Under the pieces are notes generated by a model, which saw only the letters and a list, made by a program, of their open reading frames with translations, was not told the origin of the DNA and did no database searches. A program made the translations under genes and the position numbers. This document shows, piece by piece, positions 32,741-45,600 of a stretch of 64,000 nt of DNA. Position 1 is the stretch's first letter. Every line of letters begins with the position of its first letter. This DNA is from Endomychus coccineus (taxonomy: Eukaryota > Arthropoda > Insecta > Coleoptera > Endomychidae), in assembly GCA_958510875.1 (NCBI GenBank), contig OY294069.1:181581112-181645111 (forward strand), read 5' to 3'.

Positions 32741-35661
32741 AAACATAATGTGAAAGTTAGCTCAAAATAATATGTCCTAAAGGTATTAAAAATAATGACA
32801 ATAAAATTTAAAACGTAAAATTTCCGATAATCCTCTCGTGCCTTCCTAGTATACCTCCGCATAAAAATTTCCTTATCACAATATTAGCTCTACCTCATTA
32901 ACCAATTTCAATTATACCATAAATAGCCAAGATTATTCATAAATCACTTATAGTATTGAAAAAGTATGAATAAGAATTTATTCATCCAATAGATTACAGA
33001 AATTTAATTGAATTGAAATAAGTCATCTAAATACTAAAAGAATATAATAATTCTTGGGATAAAATACAGTTTCTACAATTCATTGAAGCACTTAACGATA
33101 AAAATACACAAAAAAATAATAAAGATAAAATAACATGGTTATTTATTTTTTAGATTGAATAAAAACTGTTAATAATGATATAATTTTTGAGCCGTTTTAG
33201 AAACGTTTTGTGATTTTGTTCTAGTTTTAGTTGGTTAGGCAATTTATTATGGAATACTGTGCCAAAACCAATCTGTAATTCTCATGTTGCAAGTTCAAAC
33301 TGTAGCTCGTGTTGTATTTATGAAAAGTATTTTGCAAATTGAAAGCTAATAAATTACTTCTTATAAATTTAAGAACTTCAAAAATGTGCAAATTGGAATA
33401 TGTTAATTTATTATAGCTCGAATGGCTGTCTTTTACAGCACGAAAACACGATTGGACTCACATGAATTACCCCAATAAAATGTTCTGACTAGTTGGTATC
33501 TGAAAGGGTGATTATTTCTTCAAAATTATTAGTGAAACAGAATTCAGTATTATTTGGAAGTGTTCAATATCATATAATTATTTTTTTATAATCTATTATT
33601 TAGTTTGATATTTAATTTATTAAATTAGCTAATATGTTCAAATTAAAAAAAAGTCCTGTGTTACAACAAGAACTAATATAAGATCTATAAGATGCTATTG
33701 CCTTTTTTACACTCCCTGTATACTAAACAATTGAAAATAATGATTATCAATTAAATATCCCAATCCCATTATTTTCAAGTTAAAGTACAACGACGTCGAG
33801 ATTAAATTTGGCGCCCCCTAATGCAAACGCTCGCTAGGATCGCGTCCCTATTGTTTTTTACTGCAATCCGTGAAGTTGCTTCGTGTTTTTGACGCTATAA
33901 TACACCGAACCATGCGGATTTTGATTACAAGGTTTTTGTTTGCCCAATTTCAGAATGATGAACGAAGCAAATTGAAGCAAAAATTTGCGCACCAGACTTG
34001 GTTTAACGCGCCCTCTGAGACCGGAGTAAAATTCGAAACGTTGGACCCTTTTCTCGCTTTTTAGAACGCGACAGACCTTGTGGCGTGCATATTTTCGCTT
34101 CCATTCCCAGGAGAAATCAGTTTGTAATTAGTATAAAAATAGCGCATGTGAAAGAAAATTTTGAAAAACTTGAATTCGAATCTGGTAAATATGGAAATAG
34201 GGTGATCTTATTCCATGAAAATGCTACGAGTTTTCACTTCGATATTTTTCTTTGCGAGAACTGTTTTCTAGTGAAAATCTTCCGAAAATTTATTTTTGAT
34301 AAATAATGGCGTGAATGCGAGTATAAAATAAAATAATTTCTTATTCACACGCTAACCAATTACTATTTGTGCCGCTACTATTATTAGTGTTTAGAATAAT
34401 AATAATAATCGTCAAGAATTATAGGCTGATACTAGTGGTTGTTGATGTCACTCTAGTAATTTTTATTGTTAATCATCCTTTGCACCACAAAATAAAGGCA
34501 ACTACACTGATAAATATTTAGGTTATATTATTATGCGTTAATTATTTTTTTATTTTACTATTAGGGCTGTGACTTTTAAATGTTTATTACATTAATGGAA
34601 CAAACACCAAACTGAAAAAAAATAATTTAAATCGAAAATATTAAATAAAATGCATTAAAAAGAAAAATATAAAATTAAATAGAACGTGACGTGATGAAAT
34701 TCATTATAAACTTTAAAAAAATAATTGTTATTAAAAGTTTAATTTTCAATAATTTAATAAATAAATGTAACCAGTTTCGCTAACATCGTAGTTTCTTCAA
34801 ACAAATATCCAGTACATTATTATATTTTTTTGAAGAAGTTGGTGTTAGAGTAACTAGTTATATTTATTTATAAAATTAATGAATATCAAACTTTACTTAG
34901 TTATTTTATTTAAACAAAATTAAGTTGTTCATTAATTGGAAAATATTTCAGCAATTTATTTTTGTCGTATTAATGAAATTTACGACAAATTATTTGTGTT
35001 CTTGACACATTTTAATTGTAAGGTTAAGACTTTTAGAATGTTTCGTTGGTGAAAACATCAAAATAATTCTGTTTTTGAACATTTCAAGTAAAATTGACCA
35101 TCCTCTACAATCAGCCTGTATATTCGGTAGTATTATATTAGTTTTTTTAACTAATACGATAATGTTGACAGGGAAAGTGAAACGATTGAGGAATGAATAT
35201 TTAAATTCACACTTTATACGGTAATTTGAGTTGGGATTTTCTTTAGAAGAACTACAAATTATTTATGTTAGTACTTAAGGAATGTAATTAAAAAGATTTA
35301 ATATATTTGAATACACCCTATTATTGTTATGTGATAAGATTATTGTACACAATTTGTAAAATATAAAAGCTTTAATATATATTAATTTACTAAAACTTTA
35401 CGACTTTTTATACCCTTTTGTTATATTTTGTAAGAATTTGCAGGTAAGGAAAATGCATTAAAGCACTCATATATTGAATTATTATTTCGTATATTACAAC
35501 ATATTATAATAAATAATACTTGATTTGAGAAAAGTTACTGCATCTTAAATGATAATAACCTTGACAAGATGTCTTCGCTTCGACTCCTCTTGATATGCCT
35601 TCTAACAACAGAAGGTACACAAAGATTAGTTAATTCAAATCATAACTTGCGTTTATCAGGA
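32741..35661. other. AT-rich intergenic region
   Basis: Between the convergent ends of CHMP3 and the anon-73B1-like gene. A short tail resembling the PLE terminus (TTGGTATCTGAAAGGGTGAT, TATTTCTT) occurs at 33492-33519, and the inverted mate of the 28986 repeat lies at 33785-33872. No gene recognised. An open frame at 33870-34064 lacks known motifs. Confidence 0.4.
33785..33872 (-). repeat. Dispersed repeat, copy 2 (mate of 28986-29077)
   Basis: On the minus strand it reads CAGTAAAAAACAATAGGGAC, GATCCTAGCGAGCGTTTGCA then CGCCAAATTTAA, parallel to the first copy. Confidence 0.5.
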
Positions 35662-35967
35662 TTAACGTCGTTTTTTCTTTTCCTGTTTTCGGGTTCTATG
35701 ATGTGGTCTTCGTGGTGTATTTTGGGGAGTTCCTTGCTCAGAACTTTCGTCGTCGCTGTCGCTCTGCACATAATTATGTGTTATTATAATGAAACATTAG
35801 TATGAGCTGATAATAGTTACCCGCGAAAGCCATGAATCTTCTGCAGAATCGGGCATGAAAATACAAGCTGCTAAACAAACAATCTGGAAAATTGCACCTA
35901 AATACAACCCGTATCTCACAACAGTGGCCGTCATGTCTTCGACGCCAATATTGATAGCGGCGTTCAT
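35662..35967 (-). CDS. Small single-pass membrane protein, anon-73B1-like
   Basis: Two exons on the minus strand: 35967-35821 ([20 protein letters not shown], then [20 protein letters not shown]) and 35763-35662 (a Ser/Asp/Glu-rich start, then [10 protein letters not shown] and stop). They join in phase 0 across a 57-bp intron and give 82 aa. One membrane segment covers about residues 18-37, followed by an acidic then strongly basic tail. The [12 protein letters not shown] core and basic KKKRR end match insect Protein anon-73B1, whose function is not known to me. An in-frame ATG 13 codons upstream (36006) is possible, but MNAA fits the family length better. Head to head with DNAJC16. Confidence 0.75.
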
Positions 35968-36685
35968 ATTCGTTGGTAAATAATAATTAAAAGTCGCGAA
36001 CTGCAACCGGAACGATGACGTTTAATCGATATTTGAATTTGCACAATTAACTAACTTGTCGAGAGCGCATAACGCCATAACTACAGATTAATATTCACAG
36101 AACATATATTAGTAAGGTCTATGGTATTACTGAGTTGCGGTCTTCTAGGGAATTCTATAGGATAATAATGAAACTACCATCATCGGTAATTACAGAGAAC
36201 TTTTTTTTGCGGTCTTCTAGGGACATCTATAAGAGAATGACGAAACTACCAGTATCAGAAATTACAGAGAACATTTTTTGCCGTCTTTTAGGGACATCTA
36301 TAGGATAATGATGAAACTACCAGTATCGGTAATTACAGAGCACTTTTCTTGCGGTTTTCTAGTGACATCTATAAGATAATACTGAAACTACCAGCATCAG
36401 TAATTACAGAGAACTTTTCTTTGCAGAATCTTTAACATAAAACAATTCTGTATGTAAATATTATGAAACTGGTAATCTTCTTTTAATTAAAAATCCTAGA
36501 TGTCTCTAGATGCAAGTTAAAAAAAATGACAGTTGACATTGACATAACCAATAAAACTTTTTTCTACATATGATTCTGAATCTGAACTGAACTACTAAGC
36601 CGAAATAATCAATAATTTTTAATGGTTTTAATTACTATCGTATAACATTAATGTACTAGGATTATATGAACAAAAACAAGTGACA
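35968..36685. promoter_or_regulatory. Divergent promoter region of the anon-73B1-like gene and DNAJC16
   Basis: About 0.7 kb separates the two start codons. The region must hold both promoters, and a four-unit minisatellite occupies its middle. No core promoter motif was assigned. Confidence 0.5.
36135..36421. repeat. 71-72 bp minisatellite, four units
   Basis: Units start near 36135, 36207, 36278 and 36349 with TTGCGGTCTTCTAGGGACAT-like sequence, then ATGA(C/T)GAAACTACCAG and AATTACAGAGAAC. Units differ by a few substitutions. The array sits between two divergent start codons. Confidence 0.85.
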
Positions 36686-39600
36686 ATGCGATGGATTTCA
36701 CAACTTTGGTACTGCCAGGGTTGTATATTTGTAATCCTCCTTCTTACTTGGGGTGTTTTAACCGAATTAGGTGACCCATACAAAATTTTGGGCATTAATA
36801 ACAAAGCATCACAGCAAGAAATTAGAAAGGCATACAAACAACTAGCTAAATCCTGGTAAGTTGTCTCGAATAGTTTAAGATGTAGATGATTGAATATATA
36901 CTATCTCCAGGCATCCGGATAAAACTGATGATCCTTCGGCCAGTGAGAAATTTGTACAGATAAAACAAGCCTACGAATTACTGTGCGATCCTGAACGACG
37001 AAAAAGATATGATGACAAAGGTATAACGGAAGATGATTTTTATAACAGACCAGAACATCCATCGTTTAATTCTAATCCGTTTGAAGAGATATTTAGTCAT
37101 CATGGGGCTCATTTCAATTTTCAAGAGAACGACATCACGTTTTTCCATAAGTTGTCAATTACCACAAAGTAAGGATTGAATACGATTTTAAGCATATTAT
37201 TTAATATCTAATACTTCTTTCTCCGTAGGCAATATGACAAAGTACTAGTACCAAAAAGTGAAAAAACGCCTCACTTGTTATTTTTCTATTCCGATTGGTG
37301 TTTTCCTTGTTTGCAAACTGCTCCATACTGTCGAAAAATGATTGATTATTTAGAGCCTCTGGGCGTAAACTTCGTTACTGTCCATTCCGGTAGAGAACCG
37401 AATTTGGTCAGAAGACTCAGCGTGCACAGTTTGCCCTGTTTAGTTTTGCTCCTAGATGGTAACATTTTCGTTTATAAGGAAACCATCACCAGTCTCACAA
37501 GAATTATAGGTAAATACCGGGTTTTCTTATATATTCTGAAACAACTTCATTCTTTCTTAGTTTGAGAGATCTCCAATAGAATAGAATTTTTATTCAGTAC
37601 ATTATTTTTTTTTTCGAACGTGGAGTTCTCAATTCTTTTGTTACTTTATAAAGTTTAAATTGTATATTTTAGAATTTATGAAGAACAAAATGCCCTACAA
37701 GCTAGTGCCTAGAATTACGGAAAGCGACGTCGAAGAATTTCTGAATGGTTGGGAAGATAATAAAGTGAGAGGTTTAATTTTCGAACCGAGAGACAATATG
37801 CGGCTGAGATATGTGATTACTGCCTACCATTTTCGTTCTAGAGTAGTTTTTGGGTAAGTTACGACATATTATGGACTCATACATACGCGATTATCAAAAT
37901 GTAAATATACAAACACGAATAATTGAAAACCAGAATGATTATGATATATCTCAACAAAAAACTTCCACATATAATATATTTTGCACAAATATAAGAAACT
38001 TAAATAAAAATAATGACAAATTATCATTATCAAATCAGTTATGGCATAATAGGATCGAGATGTTTGTCCGATAATGCCTCAAAAAACTCTACAAAAAAGG
38101 TTCTTTAAAACCATTCTTGTCAAAAAAATGACGTTATCATTCACTATCACATATCTATACAAAAATAAAAATGAAATAACTTATATAGATCACATTTACA
38201 ATACAAGACATAAGACAAACACCACAGAAAAGCATCTCTGTAAAAAATCAATAGGGCTGAGATGCTGGCTTTACCAAGTTAAGACATAGTATGATAAATT
38301 CACCACTACAAGTGAAGTCCGAGAGAACCATAAAACTTTTCAGAAGCAATATAACTAGGTGGTTAATGACACTTCCAAATTTAAATTCAATCTTGAATAA
38401 TTGAGGGTCTAAAAAATTAAATGTTTAATATAGTTGAAAAAAGTAAAACTAAAACTGCTCTAATATATTATTGGTGAATGAATTAATGAATTGTTTTGTG
38501 GTTTTTAATTGAATTTCTGTTCTAGAATAATTTCAGATTAATTTAAATATCATTATTGAATTAAATTTTGTTTGTAATTATTTATTATATAATTTAAGCT
38601 CTATTCGCATACAAGATTTCTTTGAGATCTTCACGAAGAATTTTATAATTTATTTGCTCCTGAAGAACTATAATATATTATTATTATTTGTGCACAAAAC
38701 TATGTGTATATATATAATATTTAATATACAATAATATAATAATGATAATTATTATTATTTTGGAGTAATACTAGTATTTTTTAATCAAATATATGTATAA
38801 AGATATTGGTGATTTTACACAATATATTAATTGATACATTTTATATAATTTAATAAAATTCCTTTAGAATATCTTTATATTTAAAAAAAATACTCAGAAT
38901 ATGTATATCACATGTATAGGTATTTATTTATTCATTAATCAGTTATTATGAATTTTTCAAAAATGTTTATTACATAATTTATAATTCTATAATCATATGT
39001 CCTACATTTTAATTTAATTAATAAAGTTGAATAAAAGCTACAAAATGTTGCTATAATTATATTGTGAATTATTGTTGAATGTTCTAGCTTCTATTCAATA
39101 TTGTAAATTAAATTAAATTAATTAAATTTATAAAATTTATTCAGAAAATTTCTAAATAATTATCTTGCGCTTTCGCGCGGTTTCCAGATTCGTTGATTCT
39201 GAAGAAATCCGCAGCCAATACCAAGTGCCCCCCGATATGGACACAGTCCTATTGTTCAATGAAAACACGTCGCGACCCATGGCCAGCGTTACCATGAAAG
39301 ATATACCAACGTCCACGTTACACGACGTTATATCTTCGAACGAATTCCTCGCCCTTCCCAGACTATCATCTCAGGTAATTGATATCCCCCAAAGCGTTTC
39401 TCTACGTATCGAATCGGCCGTAATGCATGTCGTTTCAAATGCGAAATACGACGTTTTGTGAACGCATCCAATTAACGTTTTCAGAGCATCTTGGAATCGT
39501 TGTGTCCCTGCGAATGGAATCGACCGAGGAAGCGACTGTGCGCGGTCCTGATCACGGAAGCGACGAACAAACACGACGCCCATCGGCAGGCTTTCCGTAT

Positions 39601-42600
39601 GTACGCGCAACATTCGCCGTACAGCTCGGAAAGGGTACGATTCGCGTACATTTATCACGACACGCAGACCGAATTCGTGAACTCGCTCATTCCAGGTTAG
39701 ACTACTTTGCTTTCGTTACGTTTCGGATGTTTGCATGTTTTTTTTCCAGATGGAGCCGCCGTCGATCCGATGTTACGCATTGTGATTTTGTGGAGACGCG
39801 ATACGTCGCACGTCAAGTTCGAATGGATCGAGGACAAATGGGAATTGGAGAACGATCTGAACGATACTAAGCATAAATTGGAGAGCACCATCAGGAGACT
39901 GTTGAAATCGAGCGAGGCGTTGACTTACGAAGCTTTCGTCAAAGTAAGTTCTCGATTTAACATACTAAACGCTAATCATTCTGATATATTTATTAAATCA
40001 CAATTTTCCTTGAAATAAATATCTTTGGAATGCCTGAGAAAATTTTAAAGCTATTTGATTATTTAGAATCTGTATTAATTGTTTCAATATTATACAAAAA
40101 TTGATGATTTTAAATTTAAAAAAATTTATAAAAATTATCGTAATATTTAAACGTCGTCGGAATTTAAAAATATATTTTAAAATTTATAATAAATTATATT
40201 TATTTTATGATTACTACTTTAATAACAAGGTTTGGATAACAATGCCAGGTAATATAATTGATGAAATTTTTATATAGTTAATAATTAATAATAAATAATT
40301 TTATTATTTTCACTTATTTTACTATTTTCAATTTCATTAGCATTGAGAAATTGTGAAAGCTCAGTTATATAAATGTGAGTTAACTTCTCTTATTTCTTTG
40401 ATTGTATTTAATATTTCAGGATCAGCCAATTGGGCTTCTGTGGTCAAAAAAGCAGAATTTTTTTTTTTTTTCATTCGAAAGTATTAAAAATCCGTTCTAT
40501 TTTATTGCAAAACCTGAATTATTCTTATAAAATACGTGTTATACCAACGTAAATGGAACATTTTTGTCGTAATTATGGAATAATTTTGATACTATTTTTA
40601 TTTCATAATCAATTTTGGAATGGGCACAAATTTTGAAAAATAAATATTATTTCAATAAAGTTTTGTTAAGTAATAAATTACCTCTTTCAGCATTTTTAGG
40701 TGAAATTTTAAAAGTATTTTTTTTTGTAAACATTTTTAATTATAAAATTTTATTTATAAATATTTTTATTGAAAATTTTACTTCAATTTATAAAATTTTT
40801 TCTATTCACTAGTATAATTTGAATTTAAAAATTATGGAAATACAGGTTAATAATCCATTTCCAATTGGTAAATAAAGTTTTATTTAAGTAAACATTTTTC
40901 ATCTGTATCGTTTTTTAGATAAAATTTTAGAAGAGTATTTCTGTAATTTTTTCAATAATGAATTTAATAAATTATTATAGTTTTTGAATATAACCAGTTT
41001 ATTCATATTTACAATTAGGAATTAAATTTAAAAATAATTTGCAGGAAATTTTTATTAAATTTTATTTTATTAATTGAATGAATAAAAAATTTGAATAAAT
41101 TGATTATTCATTATTAAAATATGAAAAATTATTAAAAAAATTTCTTGATTTAAATTAAAAGAAATATTTTTATTTTTATTATTTTTAAGAAAAAATTAAT
41201 TTAATTATATTTTATTAGTATTGAAGAATTTTGAAACATAAATATGACTAATAATTAATGTTTCGTTCGTAAGAAATTGGCTTTTCCAAAATTTTTGTGG
41301 TGAAATTTCAAAAGTGCTTTTTTTTGTACATTATATATTATTATATTAATTATATTACGCAATTTAAATTATGTATGTTGAATAGTCTTAATAATTTATT
41401 AACAAGAATAATAAAAATATTGATAAGGTAAAGTATTGAGTAAAATATACAGAATAACAGTTTTTTTCTAGATTTTCGAATACAACAAAGAAACACTATT
41501 TTCAACTAAGTTTTAGCTTCTAAATTAGTGGAAACAGTGTTTTCATCAATTACTTACCATTATTATTAAAGTTACTTTAATACGTTTATTATTCACATGA
41601 GATATATTATTATAATGTGTATTATTAGTTTTTAATTACTACTATCAATGCATATGTGAAACTTTCTAAGTATTCGTGTTTTCATATTTTTACAATATTC
41701 ACAAATTCAAGTTTAGTTCAGGCCCCAAGTCTGCCTTGAAGATGCCACCTGTAAAGTGCGGCGAAACGTCGGTATCAAGTCGTGCTATTGTGACGCGAAA
41801 TTCATCCGGAAACCAAGATTTTTCAAGATTAGCTATCCGCGGAAGTATAATATTCATAATATAAACCTGCGATAATTACAGAAAATTTCTTTAAAAAAGT
41901 TGAATAATATGGTACCAAAATAAACGATTTCCAACAGCTTTAAGCACTAATTCGACGTCTGATTTTAACCATGTTTGCGTAAGAAACCATCTTGATGGTT
42001 ATTTCACGACTGAATTGGCATATTAGTGGTAGCTTGACGTTGTTCCCGTTTTCAGGATTTGTTCGACGAGCACGCCAAAGGAATTTTCGGACGAATATTA
42101 AATAAGGCGTTGGTTTTCCTAGATTCGATATACGACGGACTGAACAAAGAACAAATACTGCCGGCATTGTCCATCTTGGGAACTGTCGTTTTCATCTTGG
42201 GCGTGGGCTACGTCATGTCCTATTTGGTGTAAGTCGAAGTCTATCGTCGTTTTGTGAGCGACGTTGCGAAATAACGTTTCTTCCTTTCCAGTCGATTGGA
42301 AGAGGAAAGCGTACAAAAGCAGAAAGGAAAAAACTCCGGTATCAACAATAACGACACTTCGAACTCGTCCTATCAACCCGAATTGCGTCTCCACGAACTC
42401 AGGTCCGAGAAGTATAACGGACTGGTGCGTCTTTTGAAACCGGGTTGTCGGACGATTTTACTAATTCTGGACGTGCAGTCGAGAGAGCAGCTAATACCGC
42501 CGTTCCATAAAGCCGTTTGGGCATATCGCAAGTAAGTTTCAGTATCTAGAAACTCGGATATTTTTTCCTAAAAATTGTTATTTCAGAAACAAAGCCCTAC

Positions 42601-45600
42601 TGTTTTCCTACATGCTCGTCGAACGAGGTCTCAGTTGGTACAAGGAACTGTTGCAATTGGCTTTACCGGAAGAACCGGACTTGAATATCAATCCGCGTAA
42701 CTGCGTCGGAACGGTTTTGGCTCTGAACGGCCATAGGAAGTACTTCTGCATGTTTCACGCCAAGCATACGGAGAAGAAGGCCAAGACACAGGTTAGTTCT
42801 TATAAGTCCAACTATACTACTCGCAAATAAAATTGTTCACTTCCAAATAATTTTTTTTTCATTTTTACTATCATTTTATGGAAAAAATAATTCAATTTTC
42901 TAATTTTGATATGTAGACATTTTAATATAGTTTTCTTGACTTAACTGTAAGAAATTATCTAATTTTAAATTCAAAAAATACTTAATTTAATGTAATTCTA
43001 TCTAAAGAAAAGCTTGTTATCTCTTCTTGGTCTAATAAAATTATTAATTTAAGTTTCTACGTGTATTTCATTCTAATTAGAATCAAAAATCTTGAAATTT
43101 TAAAATAAAATTCTTTCTTTCAATTTATACGTCAATTTTATTCTATTAATTGAAATAATCCCTTCTTGGTCTGATAAAATTGTTAATTTCAGTTTCTACG
43201 TAAATTTTATTCTAATTACAATTATTTCCTTGAAATATTAAAATAAAATTCTTTCTTTCAAGTTTTACGTACATTTTATTCTAATAAATTGAAGTAATCC
43301 CTTCTTGGTCTAATAAAATTGTTAATTTCAGTTTCAACGTGAATTTTGTTGTAATTAAAATCAAAAACCTTGGAATTGTAAAATAAAATTGTTCCTTTCA
43401 ATTTCTACGTAAATTTTATTATAATAATTGAAATAATCCCTTCTTGGTCTAATAAAATTATCAATTTCAAGTTTTACGTACATTTTATTCTAATAAATTG
43501 AAGTAATCCCTTGGTCTAATAAAATTGTTAATTTCAGTTTCAACGTGAATTTTGTTGTAATTAAAATCAAAAACCTTGGAATTGTAAAATAAAATTATTC
43601 CTTTCAATTTCTACGTAAATTTTATTATAATAATTGAAATAATCCCTTCTTGGTCTAATAAAATTATCAATTTCAATTTCTACGTGAATTTTATTCTAAT
43701 TAAAATTAAAAACCTTGAAATTTTAAAATAAAATTCTTTCTTTCAAGTTTTACGTACATTTTATTCTAATAAATTGAAATAATCCCTTCTTGGTCTGATA
43801 AAATTGTTAATTTCAGTTTCTACGTAAATTTTATTCTAATTACAATTATTTCCTTGAAATATTAAAATAAAATTCTTTCTTTCAAGTTTTACGTACATTT
43901 TATTCTAATAAATTGAAGTAATCCCTTCTTGGTCTAATAAAATTGTTAATTTCAGTTTCAACGTGAATTTTGTTGTAATTAAAATCAAAAACCTTGGAAT
44001 TGTAAAATAAAATTATTCCTTTCAATTTCTACGTAAATTTTATTATAATAATTGAAATAATCCCTTCTTGGTCTAATAAAATTATCAATTTCAATTTATA
44101 CGTGAATTTTATTCTAATTAAAATTAAAAACCTTGAAATTTTAAAATAAAATTCTTTCTTTCAAGTTTTACGTACATTTTATTCTAATAAATTGAAGTAA
44201 TCCCTTCTTGGTCTAATAAAATTGTTAATTTCAGTTTCAACGTGAATTTTGTTGTAATTAAAATCAAAAACCTTGGAATTGTAAAATAAAATTATTCCTT
44301 TCAATTTCTACGTAAATTTTATTATAATAATTGAAATAATCCCTTCTTGGTCTAATAAAATTATCAATTTCAAGTTTTACGTACATTTTATTCTAATAAA
44401 TTGAAGTAATCCCTTGGTCTAATAAAATTGTTAATTTCAGTTTCAACGTGAATTTTGTTGTAATTAAAATCAAAAACCTTGGAATTGTAAAATAAAATTG
44501 TTCCTTTCAATTTCTACTTAAATTTTATTATAATAATTGAAATAATCCCTTCTTGGTCTAATAAAATTATCAATTTCAAGTTTTACGTACATTTTATTCT
44601 AATAAATTGAAGTAATCCCTTGGTCTAATAAAATTGTTAATTTCAGTTTCAACGTGAATTTTGTTGTAATTAAAATCAAAAACCTTGGAATTGTAAAATA
44701 AAATTGTTCCTTTCAATTTCTACGTAAATTTTATTATAATAATTGAAATAATCCCTTCTTGGTCTAATAAAATTATCAATTTCAAGTTTTACGTACATTT
44801 TATTCTAATAAATTGAAGTAATCCCTTGGTCTAATAAAATTGTTAATTTCAGTTTCAACGTGAATTTTGTTGTAATTAAAATCAAAAACCTTGGAATTGT
44901 AAAATAAAATTATCAATTTCAATTTCTACGTGAATTTTATTCTAATTAAAATTAAAAACCTTGAAATTTTAAAATAAAATTCTTTCTTTCAAGTTTTACG
45001 TACATTTTATTCTAATAAATTGAAATAATCCCTTCTTGGTCTAATAAAATTATCAATTTCAAGTTTTACGTACATTTTATTCTAATAAATTGAAGTAATC
45101 CCTTGGTCTAATAAAATTGTTAATTTCAGTTTCAACGTGAATTTTGTTGTAATTAAAATCAAAAACCTTGGAATTGTAAAATAAAATTGTTCCTTTCAAT
45201 TTCTACTTAAATTTTATTATAATAATTGAAATAATCCCTTCTTGGTCTAATAAAATTATCAATTTCAAGTTTTACGTACATTTTATTCTAATAAATTGAA
45301 GTAATCCCTTGGTCTAATAAAATTGTTAATTTCAGTTTCAACGTGAATTTTGTTGTAATTAAAATCAAAAACCTTGGAATTGTAAAATAAAATTGTTCCT
45401 TTCAATTTCTACGTAAATTTTATTATAATAATTGAAATAATCCCTTCTTGGTCTAATAAAATTATCAATTTCAAGTTTTACGTACATTTTATTCTAATAA
45501 ATTGAAGTAATCCCTTGGTCTAATAAAATTGTTAATTTCAGTTTCAACGTGAATTTTGTTGTAATTAAAATCAAAAACCTTGGAATTGTAAAATAAAATT

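Noticed and set aside
33870..34306. Two open frames with mixed composition
   Set aside because: No domain, no splice-consistent extension and no supporting neighbour.
35569..35805. Plus-strand open frame with a signal-peptide-like start
   Set aside because: It overlaps both exons of the better supported minus-strand anon-73B1-like gene, and its hydrophobicity arises from the antisense reading.
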